Assembly (NCBI GenBank): GCA_031772625.1
Contig: CM062817.1
Span: 889,748,184-889,812,183, forward strand
Source of the DNA: Pinus tabuliformis
Lineage: Eukaryota; Streptophyta; Pinopsida; Pinales; Pinaceae
Direction of reading: 5' to 3'
DNA: 64,000 nt
The notes beneath the pieces are model-generated. The model was not told the DNA's origin and made no database searches. It saw nothing but the letters and a program-made list of their open reading frames with translations. Positions within the stretch are counted from its first letter, which is position 1; each line of letters starts with the position of its first letter. Of this stretch, positions 13,501-24,206 are shown in pieces. The translations under genes were made by a program, and so were the position numbers.

Positions 13501-13575
13501 CTCAATAGCCTTATCATAACAATCTACCTTAGTCTTGTGAACATAAAATCAATCCATGCCCAAAGGCATATTGAT
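10560..13575 (-). pseudogene. Decayed chromovirus pol of E1 with chromodomain
   Basis: Minus-strand motifs, N to C: RT start ([12 protein letters not shown], then [13 protein letters not shown]; ~13090-12900); RNase H (YVTHELELAAIIHAL near 12250); integrase core (MDFITSFPRT at 11565, then ISDKDYKFTSKFW and TAYHPQTNG); the integrase tail (LAPQYCRAFDILERIG, IFHVSLLKKYVHDV); and a chromodomain-like end (VKWKHFGPNEATWEM, about 10590-10640). The HFGP-EATWE chromodomain places it among plant chromoviruses, probably near Tekay/Del. It carries many breaks. Confidence 0.75.
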
Positions 13576-14200
13576 CCAGATTTAAATAGGAATACAAAAA
13601 ATTACTGAGATAACCATAAATGCATAGATAGATAACCATAAATACATAGATGCAATGGAAACAATACTTCATTTCATTACTGTAAAACATTGAATTATGC
13701 TTACAAACAGAAATGGAAATAAACCAGCTAGGGCGATGGTAGCTTATCTCTGAGAAGAGATGTGGTGGCTACATGCCTCTGAACTACCTTACAATGAGGC
13801 TCAAGGGCCTTTTTATTATTGAACAATAAGAGCAAACCCTAAACAACCAAAACCCTAACTCGAGGAGGTGTAACACCAAGAGTTTTTGGGCCCCGTTGGG
13901 GTGAGTTGGACATCCAACTTCCCGGGGTCGCGACTTGGTCATATTATCGTCGTTTGACGCGCATAATAGCCCATTGGAAAGATATCTCCAAGGACTACGA
14001 CGAAAAAGACAATTTTGGACAGAAAATTGTTGGCGGTAGATTTCCAAAAAAACGTCGTTTAGGGCCTTAAGATGGCTCCAGAAGTTTAGGACCCGAAAAA
14101 CTGCTAAAAATAGTAAATTGTGCTACAATTAAGGAAACTGAAAAATTGAAAGAGACAGTTGCAGGGGTCCAAGTGGGATAGGTGGGTTGCCACCAACATC
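13576..14200. mobile_element. LTR-like insertion in the E1 protease region
   Basis: In chromovirus E3 the protease-proximal stretch is continuous (31560-31830). In E1 the matching sequence is spread by about 0.6 kb of unrelated, LTR-like DNA. A segment (…GAGTTGGACATCCAACTTCC… around 13900, then a CATTGGAAAGATATC-like stretch) resembles one in the E3 LTR (33740-33860), so it may be a solo LTR of a related family. Ends are approximate. The 87-codon open frame inside (13784-14047) is not called. Confidence 0.45.
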
Positions 14201-14481
14201 CACCTGGATCACGTATTGTATGATCCCAATGGAAGCACATTTAGATTTATTGATGTAAACATACCATTCAACTCATATGCACAAGATCTCACCTAATGAT
14301 GAACTCTTTTCTTGGTACTTGTAGCCAACTACACTAGCCAAGATTCTGCATGCACTTCTTTATTTAAGAAACACTTATCCACCAGGTCAAGACTAATATA
14401 ACTATAGTTAGTTCTAGGGTCAATCAAAATAGAAACAACTTGATCACAAAGGTTACCTTCCTTCTCGATAATGTATGTTTG
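14201..14481 (-). pseudogene. E1 protease region, part left of E2
   Basis: This aligns by eye with the protease region of E3 (31700-31900). Shared blocks include the plus-strand run ATAACTATAGTTAG, then GGTCAATCAAAATAGA (compare GATCAATTAAAATAGA in E3). It ends where the E2 LTR starts at 14482. The aspartic protease would process Gag-Pol; here it is only a fragment of a broken element. Confidence 0.5.
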
Positions 14482-15354
14482 TGTATAAAATACTATAGAT
14501 TCACAAGCTCATGTAATATACTAAAACAAGAGACAAGAATCTACTTCTACTCTTTACAACAGAAGCCCATAAACATTGAGCAAATAATAATCAGTAGAGG
14601 AAGAGAATCAAAGGCACATAACACAACAAATATCCGGGGAAAGACACAACTCAAAACCCCACTATCTATTTTGTATTAATCAGGAAAATCAAGATGAAAT
14701 TACAATGCTTGTGCTCTCTAGAACAATCCCAACACTTAACAAATTCAATCTCCAACACATAAGCAAGCTCAAGGCCATAGCTTATCCAATTCACAATCTC
14801 TCCAAGTCTCTATTCCAATGTGTAATTCCTATGAAGGATAACTTGTATTTAAAGGGAAATAAAACCCCTAAACATAGCACAATCCCTCAAGGATCAGTTC
14901 CTGAATGCATGCACTATCAGTGAAAATAAAAAAATCTAAAACAAATAGTACATTGTCCCTGCACTCTAGTCTCAACTGGGTCTTTCTCAGAATCAACATG
15001 CATGAGGTTTTGATGGTGGAATCTTCAGTTAACTAGAGTAGCACTAATTAGGTCACTAGTGTCCCAACTCACTGTTTACTCACTATTAGTTCTTGAAACT
15101 GATTGGAACTAATTTAACTCAATAAACTGAGTTAACTAATTACAACTCATTCATAACTCATCCTTAACTCCTATAAGTTAGGGAGAACATATACATGTCT
15201 TCTAAAAGACCTCCAATTTGGATTTCCTAAATTAATTAAGTTAATTGAACTTAATTAATTATTTTCAAATTGCTATGAGAAAGAATTCTATTTTAATTCA
15301 CAGTTTAATTCAAGGAAAAATTAAACTGGAATTTCTTGTTGCCATTTCTCAACA
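14482..15354 (-). repeat. 3' LTR of E2
   Basis: 873 bp, TGTATAAAAT to …TCTCAACA on the plus strand. It matches 25596-26479 along its length with scattered substitutions and small indels. AT-rich in its last third (TTAATTAATTATTTTC). Small open frames here and in the partner copy are LTR shadows. Confidence 0.85.
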
Positions 15355-18214
15355 CTCCCTCTCAACAAGAAAGGGATTATCCACTACCCCGATCCTGTCT
15401 TTGTGAAACTCGAATTTACATCTTGGCAATGCCTTTGTCAAGATGTCAGCATCTTGCTCCTCCGTGGGAATGTAATCTAACAACATGATCTGCCTCAATA
15501 CACAATCTCTGAGATGATGATACCGGATATCTATATGCTTGGACCGATCATGAAAAATTGGATTTTCAGAGAGTTTGATACAACTATGATTATCACAATA
15601 AATCACAGTTGAACCCATCTGCTGACCAAACAAACCAACCAGGATCTTCCTCATTCAGATTGCCTCACATGCTGCTTGACTTGCAACCATGTACTCTGCC
15701 TCTGCCGAACTGAGTGCAACCGATCTCTGTTTCTTGCTGTACCAAGAAACTGTAGCTGACCCAATACTAAAGATCCCTCCTGATGTGCTCTTCTTGTCAG
15801 ATGGACTCCCCGCCCAATCTTCATCGGTGAAGCCTTGAATCTTCACTCCCTATGTCCATTTGTAGCACAACCCAAACTGAGTGGTGCCTCTGAGGTATCT
15901 CAATACATGATTTGTCGCCTTCCAATACAGCTTGGTAGGCCTAACCATCACTTGACTAAGATGGTTAACTGCATAAGACATATTTGGTCTTGTTTTCACC
16001 AAATACATGAGTGAACCCACAAGCTGCCTGTAAACAGTAGCTTCCACTACTTCTTCTGAAGTAGCATCCTCCTTCCTCTAGTTACCAACTAGAGGAGTCT
16101 CCATGGGTTTACTGATCTCCATGTAGAATCTCCTGAGTATCTCATTGGAAATACTTGCCTTGAGAAGCAAACACCTCCCCATCTCCCTGCCATACCTCCA
16201 TGCTAAGAAAGTAATGCATGAGCCCCATGTCCTTCATCTCAAACTCTCTTGCAAGGTCCTCCTTGCAAGATTTGATGAGCTTCTCATCACATGTCAGTAT
16301 GAGATCATCTACATAAAGTACAATGATCAAAAGCTTACTTTCCACCACTATGTGATACAGGTTCGCATTTTATTCACTCTTCGAGAGGCCCAACCCAGTG
16401 AAGTAGCTATCTATCCTGGTGTACCAAGCATGGGGTGCTTGCTTCAACCCATACAATGCTTTCTTGAGTCGGAACACATGCGACTCACGGTCCAAGGTTT
16501 CAAAACCTTCGGGTTTCTCTATGTACACCTCTTCCTCAATCATGCCATTGAGGAAGGCAATCTTCACATCCATCTAATGGATCTTCCAACCCATCTGTGC
16601 TGATAGTGCAAAAATAGATTTGATTGACGAGTACCTTGCAACAGGAGCAAAGGTATCATCATAGTCAATCCCCTCTACCTGTGAAAAGCCACGGTCCACA
16701 AATCTAGCCTTATGCTTCTCCACACTACCATCTACAGCTTGCTTTACCTTGTAAAACCAATGAGAGCTCACAACTGACTTTTCCTCTGGTCTAGAGACCA
16801 CATCCCAAACATTGTTTCGAACTATGGAGTCATACTCCCCCACCATCACATCAACCCAAATCGACTGCTGCACTGCTTCTTGAAAGGAAGATGGCTCTGT
16901 CACAACACATGCACCCATAAGTGCCATGTATCTAGTGTACCTCTTTGGTGACCTCCTCTCTCTGCATTGAGAAGAGGGTGCTACCACATTCTCCCTTGCA
17001 TCATCCAACAATATTTCAGCCTCTCTAGTGTGATTTCTACCCTTTCTGGAAGACTCTGTCTGAGTGGATGTCTCCACTCTCTGAACCTCTACAAGTGGCT
17101 GCTCCACATCAATTTGAGGCCCCTCAACCTTAGGAGCTAAAAGCTCCTCATTCGCATGTAGCTCAAGCTCCCTCTCAAGGGATACTCGCATGGCCTTCTC
17201 CTCATCGAACCTAATATCCCTACGAACCACTGTCATCTGACTGGTCGGCATGTACACTCGATAGTTGTGGGGTGTATCAATGTACCCCACAAAGATCCCC
17301 AACTCTGTTATTGGCTCAAGCTTCTTCCGTGCATCTTTGGTCACATGGCAATAAACCGATGACCCAAAAATCCTGAAGTGACCAACATCTGGCCTCTTAT
17401 CGAAATAAGCCTCCTCTGGTGTCTTCATCTCAAGTATCCGATGTGGGCTACGGTTCTGAACATAAACTGTTGTGTTGCATGCCTCAACCCACAAGTGTAG
17501 TGGTAGGCCATGATCATGCAACATCACCCTTGCTGCCCCTACTATGCTCTTATTCTTCCTCTCGGCAACCCCATTCTGTTGGGTTATGGGGTGCCATCAA
17601 CTCTCGTTTAATCCCTTCCGCTACATAGAATTTCTTAAACTCATTGGATACATACTCACCACCATTATCACTCTGTAGAGCTTTAACCTTCTTTCCAAAC
17701 TCTTTCTCTACCAATGCTTTGAACTCACAAAAATTTGTGAAAGTTTAATCCTTTTTTGCATAAAAAATACCCAACATTTACGAGAATAGTCATCAATAAA
17801 TATAACATAATACCCGTGTTTGGTCGTGGATGCTGTCGAGAATGGTCCACACACATTTGGATGGACTCTCTCCAAAATAGACTTCTGCTCAACTGTCTCT
17901 TTCTCCAAAGGAAGACTTGGTGTATTTTCCCAAAGTACAACCCTTGCATGTATCAACTTTCTCAAGCGTACCTTTGGGAAGACCTGTAGATATTTGCTGC
18001 AATATCTTCAAAGCCCCATGATGCAAGTGGCCCAAGTTCCTGTGCCACAACTCACCAACATCTCGGCTCTACATCTTTTCTTCTTTTGAACTCAAAGAAA
18101 CACACTCTGCTACCTCTAACTTATAGAGATTCTTCACCTGAATCCCTATCTTCTTTACTTGACCCGTGGCCATGTGTCGAAGGAACGCCTTTCCTTTTGA
18201 GAAGATCACATCAT
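15349..18214 (-). pseudogene. E2 copia integrase/RT/RNase H remnant
   Basis: Minus-strand copia motifs in order: integrase core ending in the typical LHLWVEACNTTVYVQNRSP region (~17500); RT (HKARFVDRGFSQVEGIDY, then ALYGLKQAPHAWY near 16430, then IVLYVDDLILT near 16300); RNase H (GFTDEDWAGSPSDKKSTSGG at ~15830, LSSAEAEYMVASQAACE, then DNHSCIKLSENP and the KHIDIRYHH block). Integrase-before-RT order defines Ty1/copia. The reading frame is broken several times, and at 18215 it is split from the gag/protease part by E5. Confidence 0.85.
18210..18214. repeat. Left target-site duplication of E5 (ATCAT)
   Basis: The five bases before the left LTR read ATCAT and match 24207-24211 after the right LTR exactly. 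On both sides the flanks are E2 coding sequence, so E5 entered the E2 coding region. Confidence 0.95.
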
Positions 18215-18674
18215 TGTAAGAATATACAAGGTAAGTTCCACAGAAAGAATACCAAAAGGACACCGCTCACAACCAGATCTCAAATCAATACACCAGTATT
18301 TTTGACGTGGTTAAAACCCTCAGAGTGCAAGGAGGGAAACAGTCCACGGCCTGTCCCAACGTGGGTACTACAGGCAATTTATTAATCAAAGAATGAAAAT
18401 TTACATAAGCTTCTCTCATGCACGGATTCCCCGAACAATGACCCTCCATGCGCTTTAAATAGAACTCATGGACCAATCGGGTGTCAAGCCACGGATCAAG
18501 TGTCGGTAATATCGAGGTGAGAGTGAACCATCGGATCACTACATATCGTGACCGTCGGATTGTAAGTTACAAAATGTACAACGGTAAAGAAACACACTTT
18601 ACCTAACTCTAACCTAACTCTATGCTAGACCAAGTTGAACTTAACTATATCCTATGTGTCGGAATATCCTAACA
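18215..18674 (-). repeat. 3' LTR of E5
   Basis: 460 bp, TGTAAGAATATAC to …ATATCCTAACA on the plus strand. The only difference I see from 23747-24206 is ACCATCGG here versus ACCGTCGG there. The 84-codon open frame shared by both copies is an LTR shadow. Confidence 0.95.
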
Positions 18675-18686
18675 TCCCCCCTTAAG
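18675..18686 (-). other. Polypurine tract of E5
   Basis: The plus strand reads TCCCCCCTTAAG directly inside the 3' LTR; read on the element's strand it is CTTAAGGGGGGA followed by TGTTAGG. This is the usual second-strand primer position in LTR elements. Confidence 0.8.
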
Positions 18687-18755
18687 AACAACTTGGGATA
18701 GGATTGAAGGATTTACAAATATGACACAATAGGAGAAGGAAGGAGGCACTAGAGC

Positions 18756-21700
18756 CTATCCCCCCTTAGTGACAACTTCCTGAACTCCAAGCATATATCG
18801 AAGTTTAGTGAACTTCGCCTCTGTGAGAGCCTTTGTGAAGATGTCTGCAACCTGATCATCTGTTGGACAATATTGCACTTCAAGAACATGGTCATGGATG
18901 AGCTTTCTGATGAAGTGCATGTGTAGTTCAATGTGTTTGCTGCGCTGATGCTGGACTGGATCTTTGCATAGCTGAATGGCACTTTGATTATCACACCAAA
19001 GTGTGGTTGGATGCTGCTGCTCAAAGCCAAACTCTGATAGGATCTGACGAAGCCACAAGGCTTCCTTACTAGCTTCCACGGCACCACGATACTCTGCTTC
19101 TACTGACGAAAGAGAAATGGCAGCCTGTTTCTTACAAGCCCATGTAATAGGTCCTGAACCAAGAGTGAAGACATATCCGGCAGTAGACTTCCGATCATCA
19201 AGGTCACCAGCCCAATCAGAATCAGTGAAACCAACTAATAGAGGAGCTGCTTTGGCACTGTAATGAATCCCAAACTGTACTGTACCTCGAACATAACGAA
19301 GTATTCGTTTAGCTGCTTTCCAATGACTTTCACGGGGGTTTTGCATAAAACGAGCAACAAGGCCAACAGCAAAGGAAAGATCAGGACGAGTATGAGTTAA
19401 ATACAAGAGTTTTCCGACAAGTTGACGGTATAAGGTAGCATCAACTTCAGGAGAAGTACAAGAGACTGAAAGTTTGACTCCAGACTGAAAGGGAGAAGGG
19501 GCTGGCTTACAGTCTTCCATGTGAAAATGACGAAGAATATCACAAGCATACTTGGACTGGGAAAGGAAAATACCCGCTTGGGATTGCAAGACTTGAAGAC
19601 CGAGAAAATAGTGTAAGTGTCCTAAGTCTGTCATTTCAAATTTCTTTTTAAGGCTGGACTTCACATGGTTTATAAGGTTGGGATCACTACCAGTAAGAAT
19701 AAGATCATCAACATAAAGAACAAGGATGATAAGAGAGTTGCCCACTTTCTTGGTGTAGACAGTATTGTCAGAATGACACCTAGAAAAGCCAGATTCTAAA
19801 AGAAAGCTATCCATTTTGGCATACCAAGCCCGAGGAGCTTGCTTGAGGCCATAAAGGGATTTCTTAAGTCGACAAACGAGGCTGGAGTCTGTTTGTATGA
19901 AGCCAATGGGTTGCTCCATATAGATTTCTTCCTGCAAGTCCCCATGCAAGAAGGCAGATTTAACATCCATTTGATGGACTTCCCATTTTAAAGAGGCAGC
20001 AAGGGAAAGAACAAGGCGGATAGAGTTCATTTTGGCAACTGGAGAGAAGGTTTCAGTGTAGTCAATGCCTTCAACCTGTGAAAAGCCCTTAGCAACTAGA
20101 CGAGCTTTATGTTTATCAACTTTCCCATCTGGTCCATACTTGGTTCTGTAAACCCATTTGCATCTAACAAGTTTGCGTCCCTTTGGTAGAGGAACAAGAT
20201 CCCATGTATCATTTGTCATCAATGAATGATATTCTTCATTCATAGCTGCTTCCCAATGTGGATGGCCTGAAGCTTCTGCAAAAGTGTCAGGATCATGATT
20301 TACTGGAGCTTGAGCCAGTAAAGAAGAGGCTCTTTCAAACTGAGAACGTGTACGTCGCTGATCTGTAGGATCACCGGCAAGATCACCTGCTGCATCCCGA
20401 GTAGCACGGACCCATCTTGGAAGTTGAGGATCCTGAGAAGGTGGGGGAGGATTATCATCCTCGCTTTCATCATCAGAAGAAGAAATGTTTTCAAAGATAG
20501 AAGAGATAGGAAGAGGTGGCACATCCGCCGGACTAGGCTCGCAGGCCGATTTATTTTCATCAAATTTTACATCTCTTCTAATGATAACATTTTTGGACTT
20601 AAATGGAATAAGTCTATAACCTTTTACATCTTCAGAATATCCAACAAAAGTACATTTCTCACTCTTAGGTTCTAAAGCTTTATGCTTTTCATCTGGAATA
20701 TGGGCCCATGCTTCACTTCCAAACACACGAAAGTGACTTACATCTGGTTTAATGGAACTCCAAGCTTCTTCTGGAGTGATATTCTCTAGAACCTTAGTAG
20801 GAGTGCGATTGATTATATAATTTGCACAATTAATTGCTTCGGCCCAAAAACTAAGACTGAGTCCTTTAGATTGCAGCATACAATTAGCCATTTCCTTTAA
20901 GGTGCGATTTTTCCTTTCAGCTACACCATTTTGTTGTGGAGTGTATGGAACAGTATGTTGCATTTGAATTCCATTTTCGGTGCAAAAGTTGATGAATGCG
21001 TTTTTAACATATTCTCCACCATTATCAGTTCTTAGCTTAAGAATTTGATGTCCAGATTGTTTTTCAACAAATGCTTTGAAGGCCAAAAAAGTGGTAAATA
21101 CTTCGCTTTTGAGTTTTAAGAAGTATACCCAAGTGCGTCTGGAGAAATCATCAATGAAAGTTAAGAAGTACTTGCAGCCAGAGAATGAAGCAACAGGAAG
21201 AGGACCACATAAATCACTGTGCACAAGCTGTAAAGGGGCTGAGGCGTGCCAAGAGGCACGTTTGTCAAAACTGTCCCGATGATGTTTTCCGAGTACACAT
21301 CCGGAACAAACACCATCTTTGCAAGATACCATAGGAAGACCTGTCACCATATTTTCTTTACATAGATGCTGAAGGGAGCGATAGTTTAAGTGACCAAACC
21401 GCTCATGCCAAAGTTTGCTCACTTCATCATTATGAGCAACAAATACTGAGGGAAGATGGGATGACCCAAAGTTGTGAAACTTATACAACCTTTTGGAATC
21501 ATCAGCAAGACCAGTAGCTAGAATCTGTTTAGGATCTTTTAGATCCTTGATTACAACATCATGAGGTGAAAATTCAACAATTTTACCTTCACCTGAATGA
21601 GTTATCTGATAGACAGATAGAAGGTTGCAGGATAAGTTTGGAACACATAATACATCATTGAACTGACCATTGTCTAGATGAACAGTTCCAGTCCCTACAA

Positions 21701-22847
21701 CATTAAGAGATCTATCATCACCAATATATATATTTTTGGTGTTACAATCATTTAAAGAAGAAAACATGGCTTGGTTTTTGGCCATGTGACAAGAGGCTCC
21801 AGAATCAATGAGCCACTCATGAGAATGAGAAGAAGAAGAAGATACATTTAATGCATAACCAGACTGAGATGATTGACGATGACATGCAGAAAGTGCCGTT
21901 CCAGAAGTTGAAGTTGAAGTAGGCTCCAGATGGATGTTATGTTTCTTCATTGCAGCTTCCAAGGCTTCCATCTTCTTAAAGCATTTAGATTCTAAGTGGC
22001 CATCTCGATTACAAAAGTTACAATGTCTATCAGTCTTCTTCCATTTGTTTTTATTGGTCTTATCATTTTGCTGAAATGATCTTTCATTTTGAGGCTGAGA
22101 TGGTTTGGGACCATTCTTTTGAGGATATGACTTCTTAGGATTCTTTGAATTTGGGTGCTGCTGGGCGGCTAACGCTTTTGTGGAAGAGTTTCCAAGATTA
22201 AGAAGACCAAGGTGTAAGAGTTTTTCTTGTTCTCTTATTAAGGAATCACAAAAGGAGTCAAAGGAAGGGGCCTTGTATTCTTGTCCTTGACAAATGAAAG
22301 CTTCCCTTGTAGAATGGAAAGTGGAAACAAATACAGAGTAGGCTGGTCCTAACTTAGTAAGGATGGAATAAATAAGGTTACCATCATCTTTCTTAACTTT
22401 AACACCTTCCAAGAGATATCTAAGGGTCTTGAATTTTGACAAGAAATCTTCAATGCAAGAAAAATTATTAGGATCCAAAGTAAGCAGCTCATTTTCAAGT
22501 TGATGGGATCTAATTTCATTTTTAATCCCAAAAACTTTAGCAAGTTTTTCTAATGCTTCATGAGGAGTCTCAAGTCCTGCAATGTGGAATCTAAGATCAG
22601 GAGAAATAGACATCCCTATCAAACCACGTGCTTGATCTTGTCTATTTTCCCATTTTGCCGCCTTGTCTTCATCTTTTGGTTTCTTCTCTTGGTTTGTGGC
22701 TATTCTGAAGAGACCTTTACTTCTCAGTAAATCTTCCATGTATTCTACCCATTGGAAGTAGTTAGTGCTGTCAAGAATGACTTGGCATGGAATTTCCATT
22801 TTTTTTAAAAAAACTGAAGCTGAAGATGCTGAAAGTAAGTGTACCAA
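18756..22847 (-). CDS. Copia Gag-Pol polyprotein of E5
   Basis: An unbroken 1363-residue polyprotein with the full copia order. Gag covers ~17-220 (capsid-like YFQWVEYMEDLLRSKGL; the start could be Met1 or the more usual MEIPCQVIL at residue 17). A zinc knuckle CX2CX4HX4C lies at 276-289. Protease has DSGASCH at 348-354. Integrase includes HERFGHL, HSDLCGP near 545, RTDNGGEY, and TPQQNGVAERKNRTL near 640. RT spans ~860-1120 with YVDD near 1047. RNase H spans ~1207-1350 (FTDSDWAGD, SSVEAEY, WCDNQSAI). The products would form particles, copy the RNA and integrate the DNA. A fossil-type gene, but it looks whole; expression cannot be judged from sequence. Confidence 0.95.
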   Translation of the reverse strand: MVHLLSASSASVFLKKMEIPCQVILDSTNYFQWVEYMEDLLRSKGLFRIATNQEKKPKDEDKAAKWENRQDQARGLIGMSISPDLRFHIAGLETPHEALEKLAKVFGIKNEIRSHQLENELLTLDPNNFSCIEDFLSKFKTLRYLLEGVKVKKDDGNLIYSILTKLGPAYSVFVSTFHSTREAFICQGQEYKAPSFDSFCDSLIREQEKLLHLGLLNLGNSSTKALAAQQHPNSKNPKKSYPQKNGPKPSQPQNERSFQQNDKTNKNKWKKTDRHCNFCNRDGHLESKCFKKMEALEAAMKKHNIHLEPTSTSTSGTALSACHRQSSQSGYALNVSSSSSHSHEWLIDSGASCHMAKNQAMFSSLNDCNTKNIYIGDDRSLNVVGTGTVHLDNGQFNDVLCVPNLSCNLLSVYQITHSGEGKIVEFSPHDVVIKDLKDPKQILATGLADDSKRLYKFHNFGSSHLPSVFVAHNDEVSKLWHERFGHLNYRSLQHLCKENMVTGLPMVSCKDGVCSGCVLGKHHRDSFDKRASWHASAPLQLVHSDLCGPLPVASFSGCKYFLTFIDDFSRRTWVYFLKLKSEVFTTFLAFKAFVEKQSGHQILKLRTDNGGEYVKNAFINFCTENGIQMQHTVPYTPQQNGVAERKNRTLKEMANCMLQSKGLSLSFWAEAINCANYIINRTPTKVLENITPEEAWSSIKPDVSHFRVFGSEAWAHIPDEKHKALEPKSEKCTFVGYSEDVKGYRLIPFKSKNVIIRRDVKFDENKSACEPSPADVPPLPISSIFENISSSDDESEDDNPPPPSQDPQLPRWVRATRDAAGDLAGDPTDQRRTRSQFERASSLLAQAPVNHDPDTFAEASGHPHWEAAMNEEYHSLMTNDTWDLVPLPKGRKLVRCKWVYRTKYGPDGKVDKHKARLVAKGFSQVEGIDYTETFSPVAKMNSIRLVLSLAASLKWEVHQMDVKSAFLHGDLQEEIYMEQPIGFIQTDSSLVCRLKKSLYGLKQAPRAWYAKMDSFLLESGFSRCHSDNTVYTKKVGNSLIILVLYVDDLILTGSDPNLINHVKSSLKKKFEMTDLGHLHYFLGLQVLQSQAGIFLSQSKYACDILRHFHMEDCKPAPSPFQSGVKLSVSCTSPEVDATLYRQLVGKLLYLTHTRPDLSFAVGLVARFMQNPRESHWKAAKRILRYVRGTVQFGIHYSAKAAPLLVGFTDSDWAGDLDDRKSTAGYVFTLGSGPITWACKKQAAISLSSVEAEYRGAVEASKEALWLRQILSEFGFEQQHPTTLWCDNQSAIQLCKDPVQHQRSKHIELHMHFIRKLIHDHVLEVQYCPTDDQVADIFTKALTEAKFTKLRYMLGVQEVVTKGG

Positions 22848-23000
22848 CGGATAGATCTCGAAAAAATAGGCGGTTTTAAAAAAAACGGCTCTGAAAAAGG
22901 CTTCCGGATGAAGAAGTTATGGCTTTTTAAAAAAAACTTGTTGACGTTGCCGGCAAAGTGCGCGAATGTGCGGGAATGAAAAAATCCGCCCCCACAAAAT

Positions 23001-23057
23001 GGAGACTTGAACCCAAGACCTCTACTCTCTAAAAATAGTTTTGAACCAATTGATCTA
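23001..23057 (-). other. tRNA-like A-box/B-box module in the E5 leader
   Basis: Read on the minus strand, TAGATCAATTGGTTC (23057-23043) resembles a pol III A box, and GGGTTCAAGTCTCC (23014-23001) a B box, with GAGGTCTTG just before the B box as in the T arm of many tRNA-derived SINEs. Spacing fits a tRNA body. A complete acceptor stem is not evident, so this is a SINE-head or tRNA relic rather than a functional tRNA. Confidence 0.5.
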
Positions 23058-23069
23058 TACAAAAAATTT

Positions 23070-23104
<35 letters not shown>

Positions 23105-23111
23105 GGGGGGG
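23070..23111. repeat. GA repeat followed by an 18-base G run
   Basis: About twelve GA units (23070-23093) run straight into 18 consecutive G (23094-23111). On the element's own strand this is poly-C followed by TC repeats in the leader RNA, upstream of the Gag start. The length may be unreliable for sequencing reasons. Confidence 0.95.
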
Positions 23112-23733
23112 CTCGGTTTGCGTGCTTGCCTTGAGAAAGCTCTTTTTCCCTACAAAACACAAAACACAAAACCCAACACGAATATGCAAAGAAAAACGAA
23201 CCTTGCGGCTCGAAGTTAGCTTTAGCCAAAAAACTAGAAATTTAAAAAAAAAAAATCTCAAGGTTAGCTTTAGCCGAAAACTAAATATTTTTCTCAATGT
23301 TTCTGATTTTCCGAGATCACACTAAGGTGCAGGGAAAAGAGCATACGCATGAGAAAAATCCTTTCTTTCTGTTTCTGATTTGCCCAGATCGCACAGAGTC
23401 GCAGGGCAAAGAGCATACGCAGAAATGAAAGGTATAGCTCCGGTAAAAAAAAGGCTAAATAAACTGAGACCGAAATAAGCAGAGAGAAATTAACAGTAAA
23501 CTGCAAAAAAAAAACACTGTATACCTCCCGATCTGAAAAATGACGCAGCTAGGGCTACCGGAAACCTTTTCGCGTGAAACGAAAGGGGTTCCTCACTGGA
23601 ACAGATGCTCCGAACGCAACAGAGCAGTCCTCTCGGCCCGAAAGCAGTCAGAAACAGCAGATCTAGGAAACGACAGCCGCATGCAGTTCTACCGGCTTCA
23701 GATTTGGATCACCAACGGACGCGGCCCTCAAGT

Positions 23734-23746
23734 AGCTCTGATGCCA
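23734..23746 (-). other. Primer-binding site of E5
   Basis: Minus strand TGGCATCAGAGCT lies immediately inside the 5' LTR, one base away from the common plant tRNA-iMet primer site TGGTATCAGAGC. It abuts the LTR with no spacer. Confidence 0.85.
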
Positions 23747-24206
23747 TGTAAGAATATACAAGGTAAGTTCCACAGAAAGAATACCAAAAGGACACCGCTC
23801 ACAACCAGATCTCAAATCAATACACCAGTATTTTTGACGTGGTTAAAACCCTCAGAGTGCAAGGAGGGAAACAGTCCACGGCCTGTCCCAACGTGGGTAC
23901 TACAGGCAATTTATTAATCAAAGAATGAAAATTTACATAAGCTTCTCTCATGCACGGATTCCCCGAACAATGACCCTCCATGCGCTTTAAATAGAACTCA
24001 TGGACCAATCGGGTGTCAAGCCACGGATCAAGTGTCGGTAATATCGAGGTGAGAGTGAACCGTCGGATCACTACATATCGTGACCGTCGGATTGTAAGTT
24101 ACAAAATGTACAACGGTAAAGAAACACACTTTACCTAACTCTAACCTAACTCTATGCTAGACCAAGTTGAACTTAACTATATCCTATGTGTCGGAATATC
24201 CTAACA
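23747..24206 (-). repeat. 5' LTR of E5
   Basis: 460 bp, essentially identical to 18215-18674 (one difference seen). Followed by the right target duplication ATCAT at 24207-24211 and then E2 gag/protease sequence. Confidence 0.95.

Larger units (their letters stand above)
22848..23746 (-). other. Long 5' leader of E5
   Basis: About 0.9 kb between the 5' LTR/primer site and the Gag start, long for a copia element. It contains a tRNA-like module (23001-23057), a GA repeat with an 18-base G run (23070-23111), and repeated phrases such as CAGATCGCACAGAGTCGCAGGG versus GAGATCACACTAAGGTGCAGGG around 23310-23410. Short open frames crossing the GA/G run are not genes. On the plus strand the tail next to the primer site is GC-richer than the rest. 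Confidence 0.6.
18215..24206 (-). mobile_element. Young, whole-looking copia element E5
   Basis: 5992 bp, minus strand, with 460-bp LTRs at 18215-18674 and 23747-24206 that differ at one position by eye. It has a perfect 5-bp target duplication (ATCAT), a primer site (TGGCATCAGAGCT, 23734-23746), a polypurine tract (plus-strand TCCCCCCTTAAG from 18675) and one unbroken 1363-codon Gag-Pol frame. By these marks it looks whole and recently inserted, the youngest datable event in the window. It lies inside E2, which lies inside E1. Confidence 0.95.

Noticed and set aside
13784-14047. 87-codon minus-strand frame
   Set aside because: Falls in an LTR-like insertion; no motif, and composition like the non-coding flank.
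14705-14923. Open frame repeated at 25819-26127, which could look like a conserved gene pair
   Set aside because: Both are the same position in the two E2 LTRs, so the similarity comes from LTR identity, not protein conservation.
18285-18539. 84-codon frame repeated almost identically at 23817-24071
   Set aside because: Shadow in the two E5 LTRs.
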